From positions 620,001-684,000 of the forward strand of contig CAVVGE010000001.1 in the NCBI GenBank assembly GCA_963747735.1: DNA of 64,000 bases. The letters run 5' to 3'. The stretch comes from AP-15 sp963747735. GTDB taxonomy: Bacteria > Pseudomonadota > Alphaproteobacteria > ATCC43930 > CGMCC-115725. The notes under the pieces are model-generated. The model ran no database searches. It saw nothing but the letters and a program-made list of their open reading frames with translations, and was not told the DNA's origin. Positions within the stretch are counted from its first letter, which is position 1; each line of letters starts with the position of its first letter. A program made the position numbers and the translations under genes. This document shows, piece by piece, positions 24,737 through 32,489 of this stretch.

Positions 24737-26575
24737 CTACAGATAAAATCCCCATCGGCCGAATTTTGCCCCGGTGAACCGCTCGATTTTAGCTATCTCA
24801 GAGAGCCACGAGGGCGGGTCACGGTTCTCGATAATGATGACCTGGAGGTGGTCATCCCAATTCCGAAATGGCTCGTAAAACCGCTCGTTCAAATTGGACT
24901 GCGCCAATTGAATTTCGTCCTCAGCTAATGGGTCGCGGTAAGTGACAAGAGGCGAGTCCAAGATCAACATGCGAGGGTGCGGTTTCTCATGGTCTGCGGT
25001 GAACTGAAGGAGTCCCAGAGAGAATGCGGAATGTAGCACCGCACGAACGCCCTTCCCGTTGACGCGCCGTGCCTTGCCCGCCACTTGGATGTCGCGCCGG
25101 GGCAAGTCGAAGAAGACCCGTTGCGATGGGAACATCCAATCAATCAGAAACCGCTCGATTGTTTGTGAGAACTCGTCGAGGACCGTAGTATCGACACCCC
25201 CTTCGGCTATCAGTGCTACGCTATCTACGTCTGTGTTGTCTCCGACCATTTCCGATCTCATCCTCTTAAGTCGGTCAACGTTTTCGTATCTCGCAAGGGC
25301 ACTCTGGGTGGCGTCTCTAGCCGAAATTACGGCAACAATTTTCCCCTGAGCCTCGCGAATGTCGGGTAGTTCCTCGCGAATTTGGCCCTCGACGGATGCA
25401 ATCTCGTCATCAATTGAGGGCAGCAGATTAACGATCTCGGAGCGTTCATCGGTAAGCTGCTGAACGATTTCGCTCAACTCGCCCATTTTGAGGCAAATTT
25501 TGTCCTGCTCGGCATGTGCCGCTTCCGTGATTTGGTCCGTGTCTCCCTCGCATACGCTCGCGGCATGTTCACCACGATGCCTCGCGTCCGCACCGCACCA
25601 CGGGCACGGCCCTTCTTCCAGCGCCCCGAATATGGATGCAGCTTCTTCGATCGCCCGGAGGCGGGACAGATCGGACTGGTAATGCCGCGACAGCAGACCG
25701 AACCGGGCGAGAAGCAATTCGATCTCGTCTTGCCGATCTAGGAACTGGTTCTGTCGTCCACGCAAGGTGCGGCGTCTGTTGGCAAGGGTGCGATAGTCCA
25801 CGCTTGCTTCGCCCCAAGCCTGTAGGGCCGTGTTGACTGTTTCCTCAAGCCGTTGGTGTCGCTCTCCCAACTCCTCTCGTTCTTCCTCGACTGCGTTCAT
25901 GGCCTGTTCTGCTTCCGCGATCTGGGCGTCAAGGAGCTCTAGTTGAGCCGCGATTTTGTTTCTGTTGTGTTGAGAGCGATCTGTGACTTGGATTGAGCTA
26001 TCATCAATCCCCGTGAGCATGTATTTAAAAAGCGAGAATTCGACCGTCTTTGATACATACTGACCTGTTTCAATCGGGGAGGCTTCATTTTGAATTTTAC
26101 CTTCTGGCACCAACACCATATGAGCGATATTTCTGAAGCTAAGGTCTTGTAATTCTCCCTTTGCATTCTTTCTCAGGCGCACGTCCTCCATGCCCAACAG
26201 ATCAAGTAGAAACTTTGAAAGTGAATTTGCCGCTCGGTGCGTCGCGCTGAGAACTTCACCGGCACCATCACTCGGCCAAGAATCGTGCAACCCGTCCAGC
26301 CTACGGATATCCCCTCCTTGTAGTGAGCGGCACAATGTCCACGCACGGCCGTCCAATGACTCAATACCGAGTAAGATCCCCTCGTAGCCAAGCTGCTCGG
26401 GTGGAGGCGCGGGAGGCGAGGATGAGCCGAGGGCATAGTCAATCAGATGCAGTATGTGGGTCTTGCCTGTGTTGGCGGCGCCGTAGATGACGTTCAGTCC
26501 GGGAGCAAAGCCGATTTTAGCTGTTGGCTTCTCGCGGCCTACGGCGGCTAGATGACGTAAACGTAGGCCCAACAT
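24737..26575 (-). CDS. ABC-3C system ATPase (SMC/RecN-like ABC ATPase with zinc hook-like insert)
   Basis: 612 residues from the ATG at 26575, which overlaps the preceding stop as TGATG. An open frame 39 bases upstream is less likely. Walker A is at 32-39 (GAANTGKT) in a GLNVIYG context typical of SMC/Rad50-like ATPases. A long charged coiled coil (about 190-460) is interrupted by CPWCGA near 330, resembling a Rad50-type zinc hook. Walker B is MLILDSPL near 520, with a serine where many ABC enzymes have glutamate. The end ENRDPPSWLSEI resembles DUF3732-type ATPases. As the last gene of a three-gene operon it matches the ATPase of predicted ABC-three-component conflict systems. It would sense nucleic acid or nucleoprotein structures and drive the effector. 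Confidence 0.75.
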   Translation of the reverse strand: MLGLRLRHLAAVGREKPTAKIGFAPGLNVIYGAANTGKTHILHLIDYALGSSSPPAPPPEQLGYEGILLGIESLDGRAWTLCRSLQGGDIRRLDGLHDSWPSDGAGEVLSATHRAANSLSKFLLDLLGMEDVRLRKNAKGELQDLSFRNIAHMVLVPEGKIQNEASPIETGQYVSKTVEFSLFKYMLTGIDDSSIQVTDRSQHNRNKIAAQLELLDAQIAEAEQAMNAVEEEREELGERHQRLEETVNTALQAWGEASVDYRTLANRRRTLRGRQNQFLDRQDEIELLLARFGLLSRHYQSDLSRLRAIEEAASIFGALEEGPCPWCGADARHRGEHAASVCEGDTDQITEAAHAEQDKICLKMGELSEIVQQLTDERSEIVNLLPSIDDEIASVEGQIREELPDIREAQGKIVAVISARDATQSALARYENVDRLKRMRSEMVGDNTDVDSVALIAEGGVDTTVLDEFSQTIERFLIDWMFPSQRVFFDLPRRDIQVAGKARRVNGKGVRAVLHSAFSLGLLQFTADHEKPHPRMLILDSPLVTYRDPLAEDEIQLAQSNLNERFYEPFRNWDDHLQVIIIENRDPPSWLSEIAKIERFTGAKFGRWGFYL

Positions 26576-27063
26576 CAGACGGCTCCGGCCGCGCTCTGAA
26601 ACTGTATCGCCCAACGTTCCAGTTGTTCTTCAACAAGCTGATTGAAATCGGATCTGCCCAACTCCTTTCGCAGAGAAGCCAGATATGCCGCCGCTTGTCT
26701 AAGCTGCTCAAAATACGGGGTGGTCAGATAGGAGACGAAATTCCGTGCCTCATCACCAGCACGGTAAAGGATGCCTTCCGAGTTTGCGAGACGGTCCACT
26801 AGCGAGCGTCCCTGCATCAGGAGAAGCCCATCATGGACCAGTTTGCGGCGGACCAACATCTCCGTCGCGTGCGTGCGCGTTGCGGGATGGAGACTGTTCG
26901 GCCCACCCACATCTTCGGAATGGACGACCAGGTGATCGAGTGCGATTAGGTCCTCGAGATCAAGGCTCTCCGGATAAGCGGCAACGAGCACAAACACAGC
27001 CCGCACGCCCGTCTCGAATACGGAATTGAATAACCGTGGAAGGCTCTCGGCGTGATCGCTCAT
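26575..27063 (-). CDS. ABC-3C system middle component
   Basis: 162 residues from the ATG at 27063, which overlaps the effector stop as ATGA. The frame could start 15 codons upstream, but this start gives coupling. The N-terminal half (FETGVRAVFVLVAAYPESLD) and the centre (THATEMLVRRKLVHDGLLLM) fit a winged-helix-like small protein of the ABC-3C middle-component type. The tail is helical (YFEQLRQAAAYLASLRKELG). In this class the middle component is thought to bridge ATPase and effector. The assignment rests on position, size and segment resemblance, not on a catalytic motif. Confidence 0.65.
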   Translation of the reverse strand: MSDHAESLPRLFNSVFETGVRAVFVLVAAYPESLDLEDLIALDHLVVHSEDVGGPNSLHPATRTHATEMLVRRKLVHDGLLLMQGRSLVDRLANSEGILYRAGDEARNFVSYLTTPYFEQLRQAAAYLASLRKELGRSDFNQLVEEQLERWAIQFQSAAGAV

Positions 27064-28076
27064 CGTGGGACCCAAATCACTCGTTTCGCGTTCGCCAATT
27101 GGTGGCACACGCCTTGCTTCGTTCGCGGGCGAGCGTGTGGTGCCAGGATTCCGCCAGCGTTAACGCCAGCTGCTTGGGCGAGGCATCTGTTTAGGCGTTC
27201 ATACCCATTCGGGTGTGTCATCTTCGCGAGCGGGTCAATCGCGTCGAAAATGTCCTCAACGAATTGCTCCGCGGTGCCGGGTGGGGTCTCGTCGCGGTAG
27301 TAGTGGTTGAACCATTCCGCCTGAAAGAAGCGCTCCCGTTGCTGCTTCAGATCATCAACCAGCGACTGGTGTGGAGAAAGCTCGGCGCAGATAGTGAACC
27401 TGCACGTCGCCTTCTCCCCGTACACCTCCAGGAGTTGACTCAGATAGACGCTTTCCCCAGGCTGGATTTCAGGGGGAACAACAGCCGGTGGTAGTGGCGG
27501 CAGGAGACCACCGAATCGCTCTGCCCAATGTGCGGTGCTCCGGTGGTCGTTCAGCATCTCGGAGGTCTGGAAATAAGTAAATATTGCGAAGTCGAAGCCA
27601 GCTACATATGAGGCGAGCAGCCCAGAAAGCTCAATCGTCTGGCCCTGGATGATCGTGTTGGCGTAAGATTTATTCCAATGTTGTTCGATATACGACCGTA
27701 GCTTCGTCGGAGAATTTAAGAGGTCTGACAGTTCCGTGGACATGTCACGAGGCGCAACAAAATACATCCTACGTGGAGGATCAAACCTCCTTAAATAGGT
27801 AAAGTAAATTAGCTTCGCGATCTCGGGGCCGGCGATGGACGAAGTCAGAGGTTTCTCGTAGTGCTTGCACTGATAATTGTCCCAACTCCCTTCGAGCCGC
27901 TTCGGATCAGTGAAAGCAACCACATCTCGGGCGAGGTCGCCTGAACCACCCAAGCGTTTCACTTCGAGATACCGTTTCTTGAGGCCGCGAAGCCACTCCT
28001 CCACGAATAGCTCCCACTCTGTCGATGTGTAGAGCCGGATGGCCTTGATGGCGGGGGCCAAGGTGGCGGCGGGCAT
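27060..28076 (-). CDS. ABC-3C effector with Mrr-like PD-(D/E)xK nuclease domain
   Basis: 338 residues from the ATG at 28076. Residues 20-75 carry a restriction-endonuclease-like core: an acidic helix (E22, E26, E27), the GGSGDLARD turn at 43-51 and the QCK element at 69-71 (YQCKHY). This is the order seen in Mrr-type nucleases. The remaining 250 residues have no motif known to me and should be the ABC-3C C-terminal domain that docks to the other subunits (YFVAPRDMST, AGFDFAIFTYFQTSE). It is the first gene of the operon. The inferred role is DNA cleavage released on phage or plasmid challenge. Confidence 0.7.
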   Translation of the reverse strand: MPAATLAPAIKAIRLYTSTEWELFVEEWLRGLKKRYLEVKRLGGSGDLARDVVAFTDPKRLEGSWDNYQCKHYEKPLTSSIAGPEIAKLIYFTYLRRFDPPRRMYFVAPRDMSTELSDLLNSPTKLRSYIEQHWNKSYANTIIQGQTIELSGLLASYVAGFDFAIFTYFQTSEMLNDHRSTAHWAERFGGLLPPLPPAVVPPEIQPGESVYLSQLLEVYGEKATCRFTICAELSPHQSLVDDLKQQRERFFQAEWFNHYYRDETPPGTAEQFVEDIFDAIDPLAKMTHPNGYERLNRCLAQAAGVNAGGILAPHARPRTKQGVCHQLANAKRVIWVPR

Positions 28077-28471
28077 GTGCTTCGGTTAGGCCAGCAACAG
28101 TGTTCCGTTCGGCGATTATAACGCGCGAGTGGCGAAGCGCCGCGGAGAATTGCGGCGGGAGTTTTCGGTTCGGCACCCTCCATGGGCGGATCGGAAGCTA
28201 GAGTCCGCTCCGGAGGGAGACCGATATCCGATCCAGAGATTTTTCAAAAACGCTTCCTGCAAATCATATCAGCTCCGGGCAACGCGTAGGGATCAAACCC
28301 AACCCCGAGCCGTAGATTTGGGGCGCCGCCCGACCGCCTTGCAGCAGTTTTGGGGCATCAGCGCTCGACGCCCTGCGCCGGCGTAGGCGACCGCTAAGGG
28401 TCGGGACCGGGCACCTGGGGCCCGATAGGTATCATTCGTCGGAGGTTGACCACCAGTTCGTGCGGCGGAAC
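28077..28471. other. 395-base gene-free spacer upstream of the ABC-3C operon
   Basis: It holds the TATAAT box at 28115-28120 and marks the junction between the defence insert and the 3' end of the WecB-like gene. Short open frames are not supported by any recognisable protein. I see no tRNA, attachment-site repeat or terminator hairpin with a T-tract. Confidence 0.45.
28115..28120 (-). promoter_or_regulatory. Perfect -10 box upstream of the ABC-3C operon
   Basis: On the minus strand the sequence reads TATAAT, 39 bases before the ATG at 28076, within an otherwise GC-rich context. No good -35 hexamer is found at 16-18 bases, so the promoter may be activator-dependent or weak. Confidence 0.35.
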
Positions 28472-29522
28472 CTAGCTTTTTAGAAAATCAAGCATCAGCC
28501 CGACCGCCTGTTCGGCGGCGTGGCCGTTGCCGTAGGCGGCGATGTCGCGGCGGGGGGTGTAGGGGGGGCCTTGCCAGAGGCGGTTCCAGCCGGCTTCGAT
28601 GGTTTCGACCCATTCGGTCTCGGTGCGGAGCGTGACGCAGGGGACGCGGTGGAAATAGGCTTCCTTTTGCAGGCCGCCCGAATCGGTGAAGACCGCGGTG
28701 GCCGATTGCAGGAGGCGGTGCATGTCGAGATAGCCCACGGCTCGCACAGGATGATGCCGGCGAGATCGGGCCGTGATGCCTCGAAGCGCTGGCGGGTGCG
28801 GGGGTGGAGCGGGAAAACGACGGGGTGCTCCTGCGCCTGCTCACGCAGAAAGGCGAGGATCGCGGCCAGCATCTCGGGGTCGTCGGTGCTTTCGGCGCGG
28901 TGCACGGTGGCGAGCGCGTAGCGGCGCCCGGCGAGGCCGAGCCGGTCCAGCACTTGCGAGCGCCGGGCGGCGGCGGCGGCGAACAAGGTCGCGTCGTACA
29001 TCACGTCGCCGATGTCGTGGACGCCGGCCGTGATCCCTTCGCGGGCGAGGTTGGCGACCGCGGTCCCGGTCGGGCACAAGAGGAGCGCGCTCAGATGGTC
29101 GGTCAGCACGCGGTTCAGCTCTTCCGGCATGCGGCGGTTGAACGAGCGAGGCCGGCTTCGAGATGGGCGACCGGGACGTGCAATTTCGCCGCCGCCAGCG
29201 CGCCGGCCAGGGTCGAATTGGTGTCGCCCGGCACCAGCACCAGATCGGGCCGCTCGTCGAGGATCAGGCGCTCGACCGCGGCCAGCATCCGGCCGGTCAT
29301 CTCGCCGTGGCTGCCGCTGTGGATGCCGAGATTGAAGCGCGGCGGGTCGAGCCCGAGCTCGTCGAAGAACACCTGCGACATGCCGGGGTCGAAATGCTGG
29401 CCGGTGTGGACCAGGATCTCGGTGATTTCGCCGCCGCGCGCCTTGATCGCCCGCGACAGCGCGGCCGCCTTGACGAATTGCGGGCGGGCGCCGACGACGG
29501 TCAGAATGCGCCGCGGCGTCAT
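28472..29522 (-). pseudogene. wecB: UDP-GlcNAc 2-epimerase family (WecB/WbpI-like), two frameshifts
   Basis: The start ATG at 29522 overlaps the previous gene's stop as ATGA. Frame 1 gives the family N-terminus (ILTVVGARPQFVKAAALSRA, GDTNSTLAGALAAAKL, HLEAGL). A missing C near 29147 moves to frame 2 (RSFNRRMPEELNRVLTDHL, LATVHRAESTDDPEML, FPLHPRTRQRF). A missing G near 28738 moves to frame 3 (VGYLDMHRLLQSATAVFTDS, GGLQKEA, TLRTETEWVETIEAG), which stops at 28472. Corrected length is about 350 residues, normal for WecB/WbpI. With the WbpE- and WbpB/D-like genes upstream, it may be the WbpI-type 2-epimerase making the ManNAc-configured diacetamido-uronate, which is inference. Confidence 0.8.
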
Positions 29523-30586
29523 CCCAACAGCGCACGCAGCTCCGGCATAAAGCGGACATGCTGCAGCATCGCGCGCCGGATCGTCTCGCGGTGCGTGCGG
29601 GTCCAGGCGATCGTTTCCTTCAGCCCCCCGCGCAACCCGACCGACGCGGTAAAGCCGAGCTTTTCGCGCGCCTTGCCGGTGGCGCCGAAGCGCCGGCCGG
29701 AGCGGTCCCATGCGCGCGCCGGGGCAAACGCGATCGGCGCCGGGTTGCCGGTCAGCTCGTTGACGAGACGGGCGAGATCGAGGATCGAGGTCTCGACCCC
29801 CGACGCGATGTTGTAGACCTCGCCCGGAGCACCTTCGAGGGCGCAGGCCAGAAGGCCCTTGGCGATATCATCGACATAAATGAAATCGCGGCTGGCGACG
29901 CCGCCGTTTTCGACCGGCAACGGCTCGCCGTTGAGCGCTCTCCAGACAAAGGTCGGGACCACGTTGCGCCATACCGTGTGCGGCGTGCCGCGCCAGCGCC
30001 CGGCGCCGAGGGTCTCGCCCGGACCATAGACGTTCTGGAACCGCGCCTTTACCAGCGGCAGGCCGTGACGCAGGAAATAATAATTGCCGTACATCTCACC
30101 GATCAGCTTGGAGATCGAGTACGGGCTGTCGTGGAACAGCGAGACCGGCGCGTCCTCGCGCGTTGCCGCGGTCTCGGCAAAGGTCTTCTCGGCAACCGCA
30201 CAACCTGCGCCGGCATAGACGACCTTTTTGAGCGACGTCATGTCCTTCAGCCGCTCGAACAGCTCGAGGCTCGTCAATGCATTGTTCCGATGATCGGCGA
30301 GCGGGTCGTGGATCGACGACTGGTTGCCGTGATAGCAGGCGAGGTGGAAGACAAAGTCGAGATCACCCGGCAAGCCGCCCAGAACCCGGTCTTCGGTGAT
30401 CGAGCCGAGCACGAATTCGAGGGCCGGGTGGTCGGGCAGGCTGCCGATCTCGGCCGAGAGGAGATTATCGACGACGATCAGCCGCCGCGGGCCGAGCCCG
30501 AGCAAATGCCGGTTGAGCGCGCCGGCGACAAAACCCGCGCCGCCGACGACCAGCACCGAGGCGCCGTCAAACGACAGCCCGCTCAT
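29519..30586 (-). CDS. NAD-dependent epimerase/dehydratase (SDR), glycan locus, third of three
   Basis: 355 residues from the ATG at 30586 (MSGLSFDGASVLVVGGAGFV), which overlaps the upstream stop as ATGA. Extended SDR features: Rossmann NAD motif GGAGFVAG near residue 15, a Lys-containing catalytic motif YSISK near 170, ARFQNVYGPGE near 195, and DFIYVDDIAKGLL near 250. The family interconverts NDP-sugars (4-epimerases, 4,6-dehydratases and relatives); the sugar is not predictable. It is tightly coupled to its neighbours, including the WecB-like gene, with a 4-base overlap. Confidence 0.85.
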   Translation of the reverse strand: MSGLSFDGASVLVVGGAGFVAGALNRHLLGLGPRRLIVVDNLLSAEIGSLPDHPALEFVLGSITEDRVLGGLPGDLDFVFHLACYHGNQSSIHDPLADHRNNALTSLELFERLKDMTSLKKVVYAGAGCAVAEKTFAETAATREDAPVSLFHDSPYSISKLIGEMYGNYYFLRHGLPLVKARFQNVYGPGETLGAGRWRGTPHTVWRNVVPTFVWRALNGEPLPVENGGVASRDFIYVDDIAKGLLACALEGAPGEVYNIASGVETSILDLARLVNELTGNPAPIAFAPARAWDRSGRRFGATGKAREKLGFTASVGLRGGLKETIAWTRTHRETIRRAMLQHVRFMPELRALLG

Positions 30587-31539
30587 GGCCGTTCTCCGGG
30601 TGGCCGTTCTCCGGGGGCCGGCCGCAAATGGCTGTGGATCGGCCCGACACCGTGCGCGTCGTACCAACGGACCATGCGGGCGATCGATTCGGCAAAGCCG
30701 ATCTTGGCGCGCCAGCCGAATGCCTCGCAGGTGCGCGACGGATCGAGCACGACAGCCGGCACATCGTCGGCGCCGGGCGGGACCACGGCGACGGGCTCGC
30801 CGGGGACGATGCCGAGCGCCGCCGCAACCGCGTCGTAGACCTCCTTGATCGTGTGCCCCAATCCGGTCGAGACGTTGAACAACCCGGTTGGCGCATTGTC
30901 GCGCAACACCAGATCCATCAGATCGATAAAATCCTCGATATCCAGAAAATCTCGCACCGCACTCGTGCAAAAGCAATTTTGGCGGTTCTTGAGGCGTTGG
31001 TAAAACGCCGGGATCGGCCCGATCGCGAGCCCGGGCCCGGTGATGTTGGCGAGGCGCAGCGAAACCCAGGACAGCGGGCTCAGCGCCACATAGGCCTCGC
31101 CGGCGGTCTTCGAGACGCCATAGCTGGTGAACGGGCGGGTCGGGTGATCGACCGGGATTGGCAGCCGATCGGCCCGGCCATAGCACAGCGCGGTCTGGAA
31201 ATTGACAAAGCGCACAATTCCGGCCCGACGCGCGGCTTCGACGACATTGATCGTGCCGGTGACATTGGTAAGAGCGTCCTCGCGCCAATCGTCGGGATCG
31301 CGATACGCGGCGGCGCTGTGGACCACATGGGTGGGGCGAAAATCGGCAAAGGCCCGGTCGACGGTAGCGGCGTCGGCGACGGTTCCCTCGACGAGGGTCA
31401 GGCCGGGCGCATCGGGCAGCGCCTCGCGGCGGCCGGTGGCGAGATTGTCGATGACCAGAATCTCATGGCCGCGCGGCAGATAGGCCGCGACCAAATTGGC
31501 GCCGAGGCAGCCGGCGCCGCCGGTGATCAGCAGCCTCAT
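30583..31539 (-). CDS. NAD-dependent epimerase/dehydratase (SDR), glycan locus, second of three
   Basis: 318 residues. NAD-binding GGAGCLGAN is near residue 7, with DNLATG after the second strand. The catalytic YGVSK is near 143, followed by SLRLANITGPGLAIG. The protein is closely similar to the gene upstream (31536-32474), suggesting duplication and divergence to act on different nucleotide sugars. The C-terminal GERPPGERP comes from a 15-base tandem repeat just before the stop. ATG overlaps join it to both neighbours. Confidence 0.85.
   Translation of the reverse strand: MRLLITGGAGCLGANLVAAYLPRGHEILVIDNLATGRREALPDAPGLTLVEGTVADAATVDRAFADFRPTHVVHSAAAYRDPDDWREDALTNVTGTINVVEAARRAGIVRFVNFQTALCYGRADRLPIPVDHPTRPFTSYGVSKTAGEAYVALSPLSWVSLRLANITGPGLAIGPIPAFYQRLKNRQNCFCTSAVRDFLDIEDFIDLMDLVLRDNAPTGLFNVSTGLGHTIKEVYDAVAAALGIVPGEPVAVVPPGADDVPAVVLDPSRTCEAFGWRAKIGFAESIARMVRWYDAHGVGPIHSHLRPAPGERPPGERP
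30587..30616. repeat. 15-base tandem duplication at an SDR gene 3' end
   Basis: Two head-to-tail copies of GGCCGTTCTCCGGGT-like sequence encode the repeated GERP at the C-terminus of the SDR protein that stops at 30583. It is in frame and harmless to the reading frame. Confidence 0.6.
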
Positions 31540-32474
31540 TCGCGCGCGCTGCCGCCGAGATGGGTATAGCCGCCGGCGACGCCGTGCGCGCGAAAATGCG
31601 CGACGCCGCGCGCTGCGATCTCGTCGAGCGGCATAAAGCTCATCTCGCCAAAATCACGAAAGGTCCGCGCCGGGTCGAGCAGAATGCTCGGCGCATCGTC
31701 GGGACCGAGCGGGCGCAATTCCGGCTCGGGATAGTCGTTGAGCTGCATCGCCCGGACCACCGCGTCGTAGAGCTCTTTGATCGCGACGTCGCGCCCCGAC
31801 GAGAAATGATAGGTGCCGTGGCCGGCGCCGTCGGCGGCCTTGAGCACGATCCGGGCAAGGTCGCCGGCAAAGACGAAGTCCCTCCGTGCGGCCGTCACAA
31901 AGCACCGCCTGCCCTCGGACAAGCGCGTGAAAAAGATCGGCAGCGGGCCGCTCACATTGCGCGGCCCGATCACATTCGCCAGGCGAAAGGTGATCCAATC
32001 CACCCCGCTGAGCTGGATGTAATGCTCGCCTGCGGTCTTGGAGATCGCGTAGCTGCTGTTTGCCGGGTCGATCGGATGGGCGAGGGTGATCGGCTGCTCG
32101 ACCGGCTTTAGGCCGTAGCACAGCGCCGTCTGAAAATAGACGAGCCGCCCGACCCGATGCGCCTTGCAGGCGCGCGCGATATTGGCGCTGCCGACGCAAT
32201 TGGTCAGCGCGTCCGATTGCCAGTCCTCGGGGTCCTTGTACGAGGCTGCGGTATGGACGACGACATCGGGCCGGAAATCGCCGATCAGGCGATCCACCGC
32301 CATCGCATCGACAATGCTGCCCTCGACCAGCCGCAGCCGCGGATGCGCCACCAAATTGGCCCGGTTGCCGGTGGCGAAATTGTCGATCGCCACCACTTCG
32401 TCGCCGCGGCCGAGCAGCAAATCGATGACGGTCGATCCGACCTGCCCCGCCCCGCCGGTCACAAATGCTTTCAT
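31536..32474 (-). CDS. NAD-dependent epimerase/dehydratase (SDR), glycan locus, first of three
   Basis: 312 residues. The N-terminus has GGAGQVGST near residue 7 and DNFATGNRANL after the acidic residue that binds the adenosine ribose of NAD. The catalytic region is FQTALCYG and then YAISKTAGEHY near 147, with FRLANVIGPRNVSGPLPIFF after it. This is the pattern of UDP-glucose 4-epimerase-like and related NDP-sugar enzymes, about 310 residues. It sits 15 bases after the amidotransferase gene's stop and overlaps the next SDR gene by 4 bases, so all three SDRs are one transcription unit. Confidence 0.85.
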   Translation of the reverse strand: MKAFVTGGAGQVGSTVIDLLLGRGDEVVAIDNFATGNRANLVAHPRLRLVEGSIVDAMAVDRLIGDFRPDVVVHTAASYKDPEDWQSDALTNCVGSANIARACKAHRVGRLVYFQTALCYGLKPVEQPITLAHPIDPANSSYAISKTAGEHYIQLSGVDWITFRLANVIGPRNVSGPLPIFFTRLSEGRRCFVTAARRDFVFAGDLARIVLKAADGAGHGTYHFSSGRDVAIKELYDAVVRAMQLNDYPEPELRPLGPDDAPSILLDPARTFRDFGEMSFMPLDEIAARGVAHFRAHGVAGGYTHLGGSARE

Positions 32475-32489
32475 CGCCGTGCCCGGTGC

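Noticed and set aside
28077..28471. tRNA or small RNA gene or integration site in the spacer
   Set aside because: No cloverleaf, no terminator with T-tract and no direct repeat matching the other flank could be found by eye.
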